From NCBI GenBank assembly GCA_963755815.1, contig CAVWLF010000005.1, forward strand, positions 186,001 through 250,000: a stretch of DNA of 64,000 nt, written 5' to 3'. The number at the start of each line of letters is the position of its first letter. Positions within the stretch are counted from its first letter, which is position 1. Source of the stretch: Palsa-506 sp963755815 (GTDB lineage: Bacteria > Actinomycetota > Actinomycetes > Streptosporangiales > Streptosporangiaceae). Both the position numbers and the translations under genes were made by a program. The notes under the pieces are model-generated. The model was not told the origin of the DNA. It saw only the letters and a list, made by a program, of their open reading frames with translations, and made no database searches. Of the stretch, positions 30,935 to 40,215 are shown in pieces.

Positions 30935-33010
30935 TCAGGATCCGGCTGGCACGGCGGGCAGCGGCAGGTGTGCGGTGATAGTCGTGCCCTTGCTGGGCGC
31001 GGACCGGACTTCGAGCCGGCCATCGAGAGCGGCCAGCCTGTCGGCCATATTGCGCTGGCCTGACCCCATCGGGGTGCAGCTCACGTCGTAACCGACCCCG
31101 TCGTCGGACACCGTGAAGCGCAGGGCTTGGTCGCGCGCTGCCATGCAGATATGGACCTGGGACGCGGCAGCGTACTTCGCAATGTTCTGCAGCGCTTCGA
31201 GGCAGCAGAAGTACACCGCAGCCTCTATGTTCTGGCCGAACCGCCCGATACCGTCCGCATCGACCACGACCGGAACCGGTGACTTGTCGGCCTGCGCCTG
31301 CAGCGCCAGGACCAGCCCGCGGTCCGCCAGCAGCGGCGGGTAAATCCCCCTGGCCAGGTCGCGGAGGTTGCTCAGCGCACCCGCGGCGTCTTCCCGAAGC
31401 TCGCCCAGGAGTTGCCTGGCTTCCGCGGTGTCCTCCTCTTCCAGGACTGTGCTGGCCAGGCTCAACTTGATGGCCAAGGCCACCAGGTCCTGCTGCGCTC
31501 CGTCGTGCAGGTTGCGTTCCAGCCGGCGCCGCTCCTCGTCCTGGGCTGCGACCAGACGCTGCCTGGACGCGCGGAGGTCCTCGATCAGGCCGGCGTTGGA
31601 CAGCGCCAGGCCAGCCTGGGAGGCCACGTCGATCACGAGCTGCTCGGCGGCCGAGTTCAGCGGCTCGTCTCGCGGCATCCGGATCGAGATGGCGCCGAGC
31701 AGCTCGCCTTGATACAGGACTGGAGCGCCGAAGTCGGTGTCCGGCAGCGTCGGCAGCCGGTGGCCGTCCACCGGGAGGGGCTCTGCCGAGCTGTCGTCCG
31801 AAGCGGCCTCGGCGCGCAGCTCCGATCCGACGCGCAGCCAGACGACCACACGCTGGGCGCCGGTTCCTGCGGCCACGATGGTGGCCATCTGGGCCAGCAC
31901 GTCGCGTGCGTAGCCGCCGCCGATGCGCCGCGCGAATTCGGAGAGCACTTGATAAGGGCTGGCCCGCCTGCCGTACACGATCCGGTTCGCCAACCGCGCA
32001 GCCCGCAGCTGAACGGGATGGAAGGCCACGGCCACAACGACGGCCGCGATGGCTGACAGCAGCGGGCTGCGCCGGTCTCCGGCCAGCGTGCCGATGCCGG
32101 CCACGAGCCCGGCGTAGACGGCTGAGATGAAGACAGCGAGCGTGCCGTACTGCAGTGCCTTGCTGATCACGATGTCGATCTCGTAGAGCTTGTACTTCAG
32201 GATCGCCACGGCGATTGCCACCCACAGGCACACCAGCGCCAGGCAGAACAGCACCTTGAGCAGGCCCAGCACGCCGGTGTCTGGGCGCGACGATATCTGC
32301 GGTGCCTCCGCCAGCGGGATGATCGTGATCACGACGAGCACGGCGGCCGCCGCGAACCACTTCAGCTGCAGCCGCTCTTCGCCTGACGACCGGACAAATC
32401 TGGTGACGAGTGCGACACCAGCGACCACCGTGGCAACCGGCCACAGCACGACTAGCGCGGAGTGCAGGCCCGGATACCAACCCTGCCGTTGTGGCGCGAA
32501 GGGGTCCTGCCACACCCGGCTGGCTCGCGCCACAAAGCCTATGGTCTGCACCGCGAGCACGGCGGCCACGAACCAGGCGGCCAGGCGCCAACGGCGCGAC
32601 GGCAGCAGTCCGTCCGGGAACAGCAGGAGCACGAACGCGAAGGCCCCGGCCGGAACTATCCAGATCCAGTTCACCAGCCATTCGGCCGCCCGGGCCCCGG
32701 GCATCGGCCCGGGCCGTGCCGCGATCAGCCCGTACCACCCGTATCCCTTGCAAAAGAAGCCCAATCCAAGCAGCAGGCCGGTGGCAAGCAAGATCCAGCC
32801 GATCTTATTCGCGGGCCGCCGGGATGCCAGCACGAAGCCCACCACCGGGATGGCGACGAACGTCAGTTCTTCGAAGACATCAGGAAAGTTCCAGAGGCCC
32901 GGCGCCGCGACGTGCCGGCCGAGATACGCCAGTGGCAGTCCGCCCAAGAGCAGCGCAATCGACAGCACCGCCACGCCGCCGGTCACCCAGCGAAGAGTCC
33001 GGGGTGTCAT
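30935..33010 (-). CDS. Membrane histidine kinase, NarL-type (HisKA_3) with GAF
   Basis: 691 residues from ATG 33010 (GGAGG five bases upstream); a longer GTG start at 33118 has no properly spaced site. About nine membrane helices fill residues 1-310. A GAF-like region follows (QVLSEFARRIGGGYARDVLAQMATIVAAGTGAQRVVVWLRV). The dimerisation/phosphorylation helix is DEERRRLERNLHDGAQQDLVAL (His in LHDGAQQ), and the ATPase has VSDDGVGYD and GSGQRNMADRLAALDG. No NarL-type regulator is adjacent, so its partner is elsewhere. It lies beside the secreted lectin protein and ABC transporter genes. Confidence 0.9.
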   Translation of the reverse strand: MTPRTLRWVTGGVAVLSIALLLGGLPLAYLGRHVAAPGLWNFPDVFEELTFVAIPVVGFVLASRRPANKIGWILLATGLLLGLGFFCKGYGWYGLIAARPGPMPGARAAEWLVNWIWIVPAGAFAFVLLLFPDGLLPSRRWRLAAWFVAAVLAVQTIGFVARASRVWQDPFAPQRQGWYPGLHSALVVLWPVATVVAGVALVTRFVRSSGEERLQLKWFAAAAVLVVITIIPLAEAPQISSRPDTGVLGLLKVLFCLALVCLWVAIAVAILKYKLYEIDIVISKALQYGTLAVFISAVYAGLVAGIGTLAGDRRSPLLSAIAAVVVAVAFHPVQLRAARLANRIVYGRRASPYQVLSEFARRIGGGYARDVLAQMATIVAAGTGAQRVVVWLRVGSELRAEAASDDSSAEPLPVDGHRLPTLPDTDFGAPVLYQGELLGAISIRMPRDEPLNSAAEQLVIDVASQAGLALSNAGLIEDLRASRQRLVAAQDEERRRLERNLHDGAQQDLVALAIKLSLASTVLEEEDTAEARQLLGELREDAAGALSNLRDLARGIYPPLLADRGLVLALQAQADKSPVPVVVDADGIGRFGQNIEAAVYFCCLEALQNIAKYAAASQVHICMAARDQALRFTVSDDGVGYDVSCTPMGSGQRNMADRLAALDGRLEVRSAPSKGTTITAHLPLPAVPAGS

Positions 33011-33259
33011 CCGCGCCTCCAGCGCGATCCGCTCCGCCCGTGTGCTTGCAGCCTGACCGGCGGCACCGCATGTCAACTGCAGTGTGGCCGCCTGGCCGTC
33101 CGCAGACAAGGAGGACACCCCTACCGGGTGACTCGTGCCAGCAGGCCTACGAGGGCCGTGCCGCGGCCCACCGATACCGGCCGGGTACCACCCTTGCTGT
33201 CACGTACCGCCCGGCGCAGCATGGCAGTGCCAGGTTGGAAGTGAAAGGGGGCGGAGGCC

Positions 33260-33883
33260 ATGACTGCGCTGGCAGCCCGGGGCATCCGCAAGTCGTATGG
33301 CCGGCGTCCGGTGCTGGCCGGGGTTGACCTGGAGGTCGCGGCGGGGGATCTGGTCGCGGTGGTGGGCGAGAACGGCACCGGGAAAACGACGCTGCTCCGG
33401 ATCCTGGCCGGTGACCTTCGCCCGGATGGGGGCAGCGTGGTGATCGCGGGCAGGCCCGGTTACTGCCCGCAGGCGGTCGTCCTTGATGAGGCGCTCACCG
33501 TGGACCAGCATGTGCGTTACTTCCAGGCCGCGTACGGGATTGGCGGCACTGACCGGGCCGAGGAGCTGATCGAGCAACTGGGTTTCGCCGCCTGCCGCGG
33601 CCAGCGGGCCGGGACCCTGTCGGGCGGGACCAGGCAGAAGCTCAGCCTGACCCTGGCCCTGATGCACGACCCGCCGGTGCTGCTCCTCGATGAGCCCTAC
33701 CAGGGTTTCGACTGGCAGACCTACCTCGCCTTCTGGGAACTCACCAGCGAGCTGAGACAACGAGGGACCGCGACCGTGGTCATCAGCCACCTGGTCTTCG
33801 AGCAGGACCGTTTCGACCGGATCTGCCACCTGAAAGACGGGCGGATCGATGAGGAGGCGGGCAGCGATGCGCCAGCAGCTTGA
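33260..33883 (+). CDS. ABC transporter ATP-binding protein
   Basis: 207 residues, a short single nucleotide-binding domain. Walker A GENGTGKTT, Q-loop region GYCPQAVVLDEALT, signature LSGGTRQKLS, Walker B VLLLDEP and H-loop VVISHL are all present. The ATG at 33260 follows GGGGGCGGAGG. It overlaps the permease gene by 17 bases, forming a two-gene ABC-2-type exporter; substrate unknown. Confidence 0.92.
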   Translation: MTALAARGIRKSYGRRPVLAGVDLEVAAGDLVAVVGENGTGKTTLLRILAGDLRPDGGSVVIAGRPGYCPQAVVLDEALTVDQHVRYFQAAYGIGGTDRAEELIEQLGFAACRGQRAGTLSGGTRQKLSLTLALMHDPPVLLLDEPYQGFDWQTYLAFWELTSELRQRGTATVVISHLVFEQDRFDRICHLKDGRIDEEAGSDAPAA

Positions 33884-34688
33884 GACCGCCGTCCGGCTCA
33901 GCCTGGCCGGACAGGTCCGGAACCGGTTCGCCTGGATCCTGCTCGTTGCCTTCGTCCCGGTCTGGTATCTGCTCGCCGGCTCGATGACCGGGCATGCCGG
34001 CGCGGTGTTCAAGCTGCGCGCCACTGGCGCCACCTTGGTGGTGGACGGCCACGACCTGATCCTGATCACCGCCGGGCTCAGCGCGATCACCCTCATCACC
34101 GGCTTCGTGGTGTTCGCCGCCGTCCGCCGGTCGCTGCCCTTCGACCGGCGCCTGGTGCTGTCCGGGTACCGCCCGGCCGCCCTCATCGCCGCCAAGACCA
34201 ATGCCGCGCTGATCCAGGCCATTGCCATCGGCGCCTATGCCGCTGTCGTCATCCTGCTCTACTGGCGGCCTCCCGGCCTGTGGGCGATCGCGCTGGCGTT
34301 CATGCTGGGCGCGGCCACCTATGCCGCGTTCGGCCTGCTGGTAGGGGTGCTGGTGCGAGGCGACCTGGAAGGCTTCTTCCTCATCATCATGATCTCGTTG
34401 CTGGACACCTTCTTTCAGAACCCGGTGGACAATCCGCTGGCGAACAAGCCGATCCTGCAGTTCTTCCCGTCCTACGGCCCGACCCAGTTCGCTGCCGCGG
34501 GTGCCTTCCACCACCAGGCGCTGGCCGGCATGGTGGTCCTGTCGCTGGCCTGGACGGCCGCTCTGGCCCTGCTCGGCCTGGTCGTGCTCTGGCTACGCAT
34601 GCCACGGCCGGCCCGCGGCAGCCTGCCCAGCGCCGACCGCTTGCCTGCCGCCCCGGCCGACGGGCAGCATGCCGAAATGCCTGGCTGA
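33867..34688 (+). CDS. ABC-2-type transporter permease
   Basis: 273 residues from ATG 33867, nine bases after GAGGAGG inside the ATPase gene; ATG 33849 is an alternative. Six hydrophobic segments are seen: FAWILLVAFVPVWYLLAG, ITLITGFVVFAAV, AAVVILLYW, WAIALAFMLGAATYAAFGLLVGVLV, GFFLIIMISLLDTFF and VVLSLAWTAALALLGLVVLWL. The Pro/Ala-rich C-terminus is short. Partner of the upstream ATPase; together they would export a small molecule, peptide or lipid. Confidence 0.85.
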   Translation: MRQQLETAVRLSLAGQVRNRFAWILLVAFVPVWYLLAGSMTGHAGAVFKLRATGATLVVDGHDLILITAGLSAITLITGFVVFAAVRRSLPFDRRLVLSGYRPAALIAAKTNAALIQAIAIGAYAAVVILLYWRPPGLWAIALAFMLGAATYAAFGLLVGVLVRGDLEGFFLIIMISLLDTFFQNPVDNPLANKPILQFFPSYGPTQFAAAGAFHHQALAGMVVLSLAWTAALALLGLVVLWLRMPRPARGSLPSADRLPAAPADGQHAEMPG

Positions 34689-34791
34689 TGACCGGGTGGA
34701 GCGGCGGGTGAAGCCCCCATCCAGTAGCGCCGGGTGCCGCCAGATGACGGCAGAACTCACGGACGACCGACGGACAGATGAACAAGGACCC

Positions 34792-34879
34792 GACCGCCGG
34801 AACCGGCAATCAGGCCCTTGACCTGCTACTTCTTCAGTAGCCCCGACCGGATTTGAACCGGCGCCACCGCCTTGAGAGG
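34792..34879 (-). repeat. Direct repeat copy B, overlapping the intact tRNA-Glu (att-like)
   Basis: Matches 27973-28061 over 88 bases. It starts about 46 bases past the tRNA 3' end and reaches the anticodon loop. Recombination between copies A and B would excise about 6.82 kb and leave one intact tRNA-Glu, as expected for an element integrated at this tRNA. No integrase gene or recognisable remnant lies between the copies. Confidence 0.8.
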
Positions 34880-34910
34880 GCGGCGTCCTAGGCCGCTAGA
34901 CGACGGGGCC
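34838..34910 (-). tRNA. tRNA-Glu (anticodon CTC)
   Basis: 73 bases on the minus strand. The acceptor strands GGCCCCG and CGGGGCT pair (one G-U), the anticodon stem CCGCC/GGCGG closes a loop CTCTCAA with anticodon CTC, and the T arm has TTCAAAT. No CCA is encoded. It is 2.1 kb from tRNA-Gln; in many actinomycetes these two tRNAs sit side by side next to gltX. Confidence 0.93.
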
Positions 34911-35060
34911 AGGCGATATACGAGCGGGCCAGCGAGCGACCGCCACGCGGACCAAGGTTAGCGTACCCGCCAGAGTGCCGCCAAACGGCCGGCCCGGCCG
35001 CCGGGAAATGTTGCCGGCCCGGGCCGCATGTTAGGCAAAAAACGTGGTAACTACCCGGCC

Positions 35061-35342
35061 ATGGTGACCTACATAATCATCCTGATCGTCATCGGACTCA
35101 TCGCCGGCGCGATCGCACGGCTGCTCGTGCCCGGCCGCGACAGCATCGGACTCCTGGGAACCATCCTGCTCGGCATCGTGGGGTCGTTCCTCGGCGGGTT
35201 CATCGAGAACCTGTTCCAGTTCCACCGCCTGGACGTGCACCGGTGGCACACGACCGGCATCATCGGCTCGATCATCGGGGCGATCGTCCTGCTGCTCCTG
35301 CTGCGCGTGACCGGGCTCGAAAGAAGCCGCCGCCGCGTCTAG
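35061..35342 (+). CDS. GlsB/YeaQ/YmgE-family small membrane protein
   Basis: 93 residues from ATG 35061 (MVTYIIILIVIGLIAGAIARLLVPG). The family pattern G-x-I-A-x-L-x-x-P-G...G-x-x-x-T-I-L-L-G-I-V-G-S-x-L-G-G and a C-terminal hydrophobic helix (IIGSIIGAIVLLLLL) are clear. Members are stress-associated three-helix inner-membrane proteins of unknown activity. A longer start at 35028 adds a basic, unlikely N-terminus. Confidence 0.85.
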   Translation: MVTYIIILIVIGLIAGAIARLLVPGRDSIGLLGTILLGIVGSFLGGFIENLFQFHRLDVHRWHTTGIIGSIIGAIVLLLLLRVTGLERSRRRV

Positions 35343-35439
35343 CGGGATCCGCACCTCCCGCCTCTGATCCGCACCCGGGTCGCCGAGGGCCACGGCCCTC
35401 GGCGACCCCCGACTGCCGCGGCGACGCAAGCTGGCTGAG

Positions 35440-35733
35440 TCAGCGTTCTTCGCTGCCAACCAGCTCCAGGATCCGGGTCCGCGGCACCCCGGCCAGGGCC
35501 GGCGCCGATTCCGGCGACGACCAGACCTGCCGCTCAAGGAAGAACGCGAACGCCTCCGCCGGCCCGGCCGCATCGAACTCCAGGTCAAGCATCAGGTGCT
35601 TCTGGTCGTCAGCAGGCAGCCGGATCGCGAAGCCGCGCACGCCCGCCTTCGCGCGGGCCTCGGCGAAGCCGTCGAAGGCGGCCTTCCAGAGGTCGTAGTC
35701 GTGGATCGCATGCTCGATCCGGAGCGTGGTCAT
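35440..35733 (-). CDS. ABM/ferredoxin-fold-like small protein
   Basis: 97 residues. IEHAIHDYDLWKAAFDGFAEARAKAGVRGFAIRLPADDQKHLMLDLEFDAAGPAEAF resembles dimeric alpha-beta-barrel (antibiotic biosynthesis monooxygenase or cyclase-like) proteins: 'V-x-D-Y-x-x-W-x-x-x-F' then a hydrophobic 'L-D-L-E-F' strand. No catalytic function can be assigned. Monocistronic, divergent from the LuxR gene. Confidence 0.65.
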   Translation of the reverse strand: MTTLRIEHAIHDYDLWKAAFDGFAEARAKAGVRGFAIRLPADDQKHLMLDLEFDAAGPAEAFAFFLERQVWSSPESAPALAGVPRTRILELVGSEER

Positions 35734-35865
35734 GGGCCAGCCCTTTCGTTGGTGTAACGTCCCGCGGCAGTCCTTGCGGCCTGGCCGTCACGCTAGGCCG
35801 CCGCGCTGGCCGCCCGGTATCCCAGATTCCCGGGGGGTCACCTCCCCGGCGCATACGCTCACGGG

Positions 35866-36998
35866 GTGACCGGCACCTGGGCGCTGACCCGAGCACGCGA
35901 GCGGATTGAGTCCCTCGGCGCGCCGCCGCCCGGCACTGCGCCACCGGACGCGATGGGCCTGCGCCGGCAAGTACTCGCGATCCTCCGCGAGGTGATCGAC
36001 TTCGACGCTTACGTCTGGCTGCTCACCGACCCGGTCACCACGGTCGGCGCCGCGCCCCTCGCCGACGTGCCCTGCCTGCCCGAGTTGCCGGCCCTGATCA
36101 AGGCGAAGTACGCCACGCCGGTCAACCGCTGGACCGCCCTCCGGCACCCGGCCGGGCCGGTCGGCCGGCTGGCTGTCGCCGTCGACGGCGACCTGGCCCG
36201 CAGCCTGGTCTGGCGCGAGGTCATGAGCCGGTACGCCGTCGGTGACGTGGCCTCGGTGGTCTTTGCCGATCAGTTCGGCTGCTGGGGCTTCCTCGACTTG
36301 TGGCGCTCCGCCGCACGCGAACCGTTCAGCGCCGCCAACGCGGCCTTCCTCGCCAGTGCCGCCGCCCCGCTGACGACCGCGCTGCGTGGGTGCCAGGCCC
36401 GGACGTTCGTGGCGGCGGCCGCGGAGAGGCGGCCCAGCCCGGCGCCCGTCGTGCTGATGCTCGATGACGATCTGCGGATCACCAGCCGCACGGCGGCATC
36501 GCAAGACTGGCTCGACCTGCTGCTGCCGCCGCAGCCCGACGAGCGCGCCATCCCCGCGAGCGTCTACAACGTCGCCGCCCAGCTGCTCGCCGCGGAGGCC
36601 GGCATCGACGATCATCCGGCCTCGACCCGCGTGCATCTGGCCGGCGGCTTCTGGCTCATCCTGCGCGCGGCCCGGCTGGCCGCCGACGAGCCCGGGTCAG
36701 GGCCAGGCCCAGGACATGGGGGTCACGGCGCGGCCACCATCGTCGTCACGATCGAGGAGGCTTCCGCGGCCGGCCGCTGGACTTGTTCGCCCGCGCCTTC
36801 GGCCTCACCGGCCGCGAGCAGGAACTGCTCGGCCAGCTCGCCACCGGTAGCGACACGCGCGCGATGGCACGGCAGATGGCGCTGTCCGAGCACACGATCC
36901 AGGACCATCTCAAGTCGATCTTCACGAAGACCGGCGCCCGCGACCGCGTTACCCTGCTGTCCCGCGCCCTCGGCACCAGGGCCGGGCTGAGGAAATGA
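35866..36998 (+). pseudogene. LuxR-family regulator with a frameshift before the HTH
   Basis: From GTG 35866 the first frame reads a sensor-like region (LRRQVLAILREVIDFDAYVWLLTDP... GCWGFLDLWRSA) to about base 36765, then turns into Arg/Ser-rich non-protein sequence. A different frame continues with LDLFARAFGLTGREQELLGQLATGSDTRAMARQMALSEHTIQDHLKSIFTKTGARDR, a perfect LuxR HTH, to the stop at 36998. The junction is a CGGCCGGCCG run near 36765-36780, where a one-base indel is easy. Full-length product would be about 377 residues. Pseudogene or sequence error. Confidence 0.8.
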
Positions 36999-37052
36999 CC
37001 GGGTAGCCATCCTGCCCGCCCGGTGCGGGGGCCATCCGCTTAGCTTGCTGAG

Positions 37053-37124
37053 CTGGGGTACCAGGACTCGAACCTAGACTAACGGGGCCAGAACCCGTCG
37101 GGCTGCCAATTACCCCATACCCCA
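37053..37124 (-). tRNA. tRNA-Gln (anticodon CTG)
   Basis: 72 bases on the minus strand. The acceptor strands TGGGGTA and TACCCCA pair fully with discriminator G. The anticodon stem ACGGG/CCCGT closes a loop TTCTGGC with anticodon CTG, and the T arm has GTTCGAGTC. It lies downstream of gltX on the same strand, as in other actinomycetes. Confidence 0.93.
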
Positions 37125-37248
37125 TCGGACCGGGCAGCTCGCACCCGCTCGCGCCTGTGCAGCATAGCCGAAGCCGCGCCCGGCGGCCAACGAGAACCGG
37201 CCCTGCGCCGCCGTCGGCCCACGGGCACCCAGGAGGCATGATCGGAAC

Positions 37249-37544
37249 ATGGCGGCAACCAAACCAGCAATAACGGATTCGTCCCGGCTGGTCGCCTTGC
37301 TTTACCGGGCCGACTGGCGGCAACTGTGCCTATCGGCTGAGGTCAGCACGCGGGTTAACCGGGCTGCTGTGGTCCCGCCGGCACCCGGCCGGAAAAGCCA
37401 GCATCAAGCGTGTTCGACCACATCGACATCCCCGGACCAGTCAAGGCGGCCTGGGCCATCGGCAAGACCGGCCTGGCCGGGGCGTCGGCGCTGGCCGGCT
37501 GGCTGGCTGAACGAACGGGCCAGCGCGATGAGCGGCAGCCTTAG
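37249..37544 (+). pseudogene. Broken small gene, unrecognised
   Basis: ATG 37249 opens a protein-like stretch (MAATKPAITDSSRLVALLYRADWRQLCLSAEVSTRV) that becomes low-complexity after about 40 codons. From GTG 37410 another frame is protein-like to TAG 37544 (VFDHIDIPGPVKAAWAIGKTGLAGASALAGWLAER). The two halves may belong to one frameshifted gene or be two tiny ORFs. I recognise no family. Confidence 0.45.
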
Positions 37545-37568
37545 TGGTCTCGCCCGTAAGCCGGTTAA

Positions 37569-37618
37569 CGGTTAGGATTTGGCCGGTTTCTAGCCGGAAA
37601 CCGGCCAAATCTTAACCG
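37569..37618. repeat. 22-bp inverted repeat with a 6-base loop
   Basis: Arms 37569-37590 and 37597-37618 pair at 21 of 22 positions (left arm core GATTTGGCCGGTTTC; right arm core GAAACCGGCCAAATC). The loop is TAGCCG. It lies between the broken gene and the CE7 esterase start; no T-run follows on either strand. It could be a bidirectional terminator or a mobile palindromic element. Confidence 0.8.
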
Positions 37619-37691
37619 CTGATTCATGCGGGACGGAGACCGGATCAGGCAAGATCAGCTGCGGGAGCCACCAGCTCGGGAGGTTACGCAC

Positions 37692-38666
37692 ATGCCGTGG
37701 TTTGACTTGCCGGAAGCCGATCTGAGGGAATACCGGACCGCCGCCGAGGAGCCGGCCGGCCTGGACGACTGGTGGTCGGAGCGGCTGGCGGAGGCGCGCG
37801 CCGCCGCCCGGCCGGCCACGCTGACCCGGTACCGGCCGGATTCCTACGGGCCGATGGCCGCCTACGACGTGGAATTCTCCGGCGCGGACGGCGACCGCAT
37901 CCGCGGCTGGTACCTGCGCCCGCCGGGAGCCGGCGACGAGCCGCTGCCAGTCGTCGTGCACTTCATCGGCTACGGCGGCGGGCGCGCCCTGCCGTCCGAC
38001 CATGCGCTGTTCCCGGCGGCCGGCTTCGCGGCGTTCGTGATGGACACCCGCGGCCAGGGCGGCCGGTGGAGCATCGGCGCCACCGGCGACGCCGCGCCCG
38101 GCGCGGAGTACGCCACCGTGATGACGCGCGGCATTTCCGACCCGGAGAGCTATTACTTCACCCGGCTGTACGCGGATGCCGCGCTCGCCGTCGAGACCGC
38201 GGCCGGTCTGGACGGGGTCGATGAGGCCCGGGTCGCGGTCAGCGGCCTCAGCCAGGGCGGCGGGCTCGCGCTGGCGGCGGCCGCGCTGCTCGGCGATGCG
38301 GTGACCGTATGCCACGCGGACGTCCCGTTCCTCTGCGACATCGGTCATGCCATCACGCTGACCGGCGTGATGCCCTACGGGGAGATCGCCGAGTTCCTGG
38401 CCCAGCAGGTGGACCTGGTCCCCGCCGCGCTGAACACGCTGCGCTACGTCGACTGCGCGCTGCTGGCCCGCCGGATCACCGCCGAGTGCCTGCTCAGCGT
38501 CGGGCTGATGGACCAGACCTGCCCGCCGTCCACCGTATTCGCCGCCTACAACGAGATCACCGCGCCGAAGGACATCGCGGTGTTCCCGTTCGGGGTGCAC
38601 TCGGTGCCATCGGCGCACACCGAACGTCAGCTCAGCCACCTGCGCGCCCGTCTCGGCGGCGCCTGA
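37692..38666 (+). CDS. Acetyl-xylan esterase / cephalosporin-C deacetylase family (CE7)
   Basis: 324 residues from ATG 37692 (GGGAGG upstream). MPWFDLPEADLREYRTAAEEP is the typical CE7 opening. Then come VHFIGYGGGR (oxyanion loop), MDTRGQGG, the nucleophile Ser in GLSQGGGLALAAAAL, Asp in VGLMDQTCPPSTVFAAYN and His in VHSVPSAH. CE7 enzymes are cytoplasmic hexamers that remove acetyl groups from xylo-oligosaccharides and antibiotics. Full length. Monocistronic, convergent with gltX. Confidence 0.93.
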   Translation: MPWFDLPEADLREYRTAAEEPAGLDDWWSERLAEARAAARPATLTRYRPDSYGPMAAYDVEFSGADGDRIRGWYLRPPGAGDEPLPVVVHFIGYGGGRALPSDHALFPAAGFAAFVMDTRGQGGRWSIGATGDAAPGAEYATVMTRGISDPESYYFTRLYADAALAVETAAGLDGVDEARVAVSGLSQGGGLALAAAALLGDAVTVCHADVPFLCDIGHAITLTGVMPYGEIAEFLAQQVDLVPAALNTLRYVDCALLARRITAECLLSVGLMDQTCPPSTVFAAYNEITAPKDIAVFPFGVHSVPSAHTERQLSHLRARLGGA

Positions 38667-38712
38667 CCGGCCGGCGGCCGGCGGCGGACCGGCCGAGGGC
38701 CGCGTGGGAGGG

Positions 38713-40215
38713 TCAGCCGGACGCGATCGCGAGGCCGATCCCGTTCGTGAGCCGCCGGATGGCGTGGTCGCGTCCGAGCAGCTCGATGGAGTCATAGAGC
38801 GGCGGCGCGACGCGACGGCCGGTCACCGCGACCCGGACCGGGGCGAGCGCGGGACGCGGCTTCAGGCCCATTTCCTCCAGCAGCGCGTGCTTCAGCGCAG
38901 CCTCGATCGCCTCGGTGGTCCACGGCTCGGTCCGGGCCAGGGCCGCCGCCGCGGCCTTCAGCACTCCCGCGGACTCGGGCGGCAGCGCCTTCGCGGCGTC
39001 TTCCGGGTCAACGGCAAATTCGTCCTCGCTGACCAGCAGGAAGGCGAGCAGGCCGGGCGCGTCGGTGAGCCGCGAGATCCGGGTCTGGATCAGCGGCGCG
39101 GCGGCCGTGACCAGCTCGGCCTGCGCCGCGGTCGGCGGATCGGCCACCAGCCCGGCGCGCTGCAGGAACGGCATGATCCTGGCCACGAAGCCGGCCGGGT
39201 CCAGGGCCCGGATCTTGTCCCCGTTCATCGCCTCAAGCTTGCGCAGGTCGAACTGGGCCGCGTTCTTGTTGACCCGGGCCAGGTCGAACTCCGCCGCCAT
39301 CTCGGCCAGCGTGAACGACTCCCGGTTCCCCCCGGGCGACCAGCCCAGCAGGGCCAGGTAGTTGTCCATCGCCTCGGGCAGGAAGCCTTCCTCCCGGTAC
39401 CAGTTCACTGACGCGACCCCGTTGCGCTTGCCCAGCTTCTGGCCGTCCTGGCCGAGCACGTAGGGCAGGTGCGCGAACACCGGGAAGTCCGCCTCGGCGA
39501 CGCCCATCGCGCGGTAGACGGCGAGCTGGCGGGGAGTGGAGGAGAGCAGGTCCTCGCCCCGGACCACGTGCGTGATCTTCATCAGCACGTCATCGACGGC
39601 GACGGCCAGCGTGTACAGCGGGCTGCCGTCGGCCCGCTGCAGCACGAAGTCGGGGACATGCGCGTGATCGAAGCTGACCTCGCCCCGGACCAGGTCGGTA
39701 AACGTGGTCGTGCCGTCCGGCATCCGCATCCGGAGCACCGGCTGACGGCCCTCGGCCTGGTAGGCCGCGACCTGCTCGGGGGTCAGCTCGCGGCAGTGCC
39801 CGTCATAGCCGCTGGGGCCGCCGGCCGCGCGGGCCGCCTCGCGCCGCGCGGTCAGTTCCTCGGTCGTGCAGTAGCAGTAGTAGGCGTCCCCGGAAGCGAG
39901 GAACTTAGCCGCCCAGGCCGCGTAGATGCCCAGTCGCTGGCTCTGCTGGTACGGGCCGTACTCGCCGCCGGCCTCGGGGCCCTCGTCCCAGTCCAGGCCA
40001 AGCCAGCGCAGCGTGCCCAGCGCCGAGCCGATGTACTCGTCGGTGACCCGCGACTGGTCGGTGTCCTCGATCCGGAGCACGAATACCCCGCCGGTGCGGC
40101 GGGCGAAGGCCCAGTCGTACAGCGCGGTCCTGATGTTGCCCACGTGCAGGTCGCCGCTGGGCGACGGCGCGAAGCGCACCCGCACGCGGGAGTTATCGTT
40201 CTCAGTCACGGTCAA
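38713..40215 (-). CDS. gltX: Glutamyl-tRNA synthetase
   Basis: 500 residues. The class I HIGH motif is present as APSPSGDLHVGN and the KMSKS motif as KLGKRNG; the GluRS marker LRIEDTDQSRVTDEY and the anticodon-binding C-terminus are present. With the gatB gene at the window's end it would serve both tRNA-Glu and misacylated tRNA-Gln. The FAH gene upstream overlaps by 14 bases, so the two are co-transcribed. tRNA-Gln and tRNA-Glu lie downstream. Confidence 0.98.
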   Translation of the reverse strand: MTVTENDNSRVRVRFAPSPSGDLHVGNIRTALYDWAFARRTGGVFVLRIEDTDQSRVTDEYIGSALGTLRWLGLDWDEGPEAGGEYGPYQQSQRLGIYAAWAAKFLASGDAYYCYCTTEELTARREAARAAGGPSGYDGHCRELTPEQVAAYQAEGRQPVLRMRMPDGTTTFTDLVRGEVSFDHAHVPDFVLQRADGSPLYTLAVAVDDVLMKITHVVRGEDLLSSTPRQLAVYRAMGVAEADFPVFAHLPYVLGQDGQKLGKRNGVASVNWYREEGFLPEAMDNYLALLGWSPGGNRESFTLAEMAAEFDLARVNKNAAQFDLRKLEAMNGDKIRALDPAGFVARIMPFLQRAGLVADPPTAAQAELVTAAAPLIQTRISRLTDAPGLLAFLLVSEDEFAVDPEDAAKALPPESAGVLKAAAAALARTEPWTTEAIEAALKHALLEEMGLKPRPALAPVRVAVTGRRVAPPLYDSIELLGRDHAIRRLTNGIGLAIASG

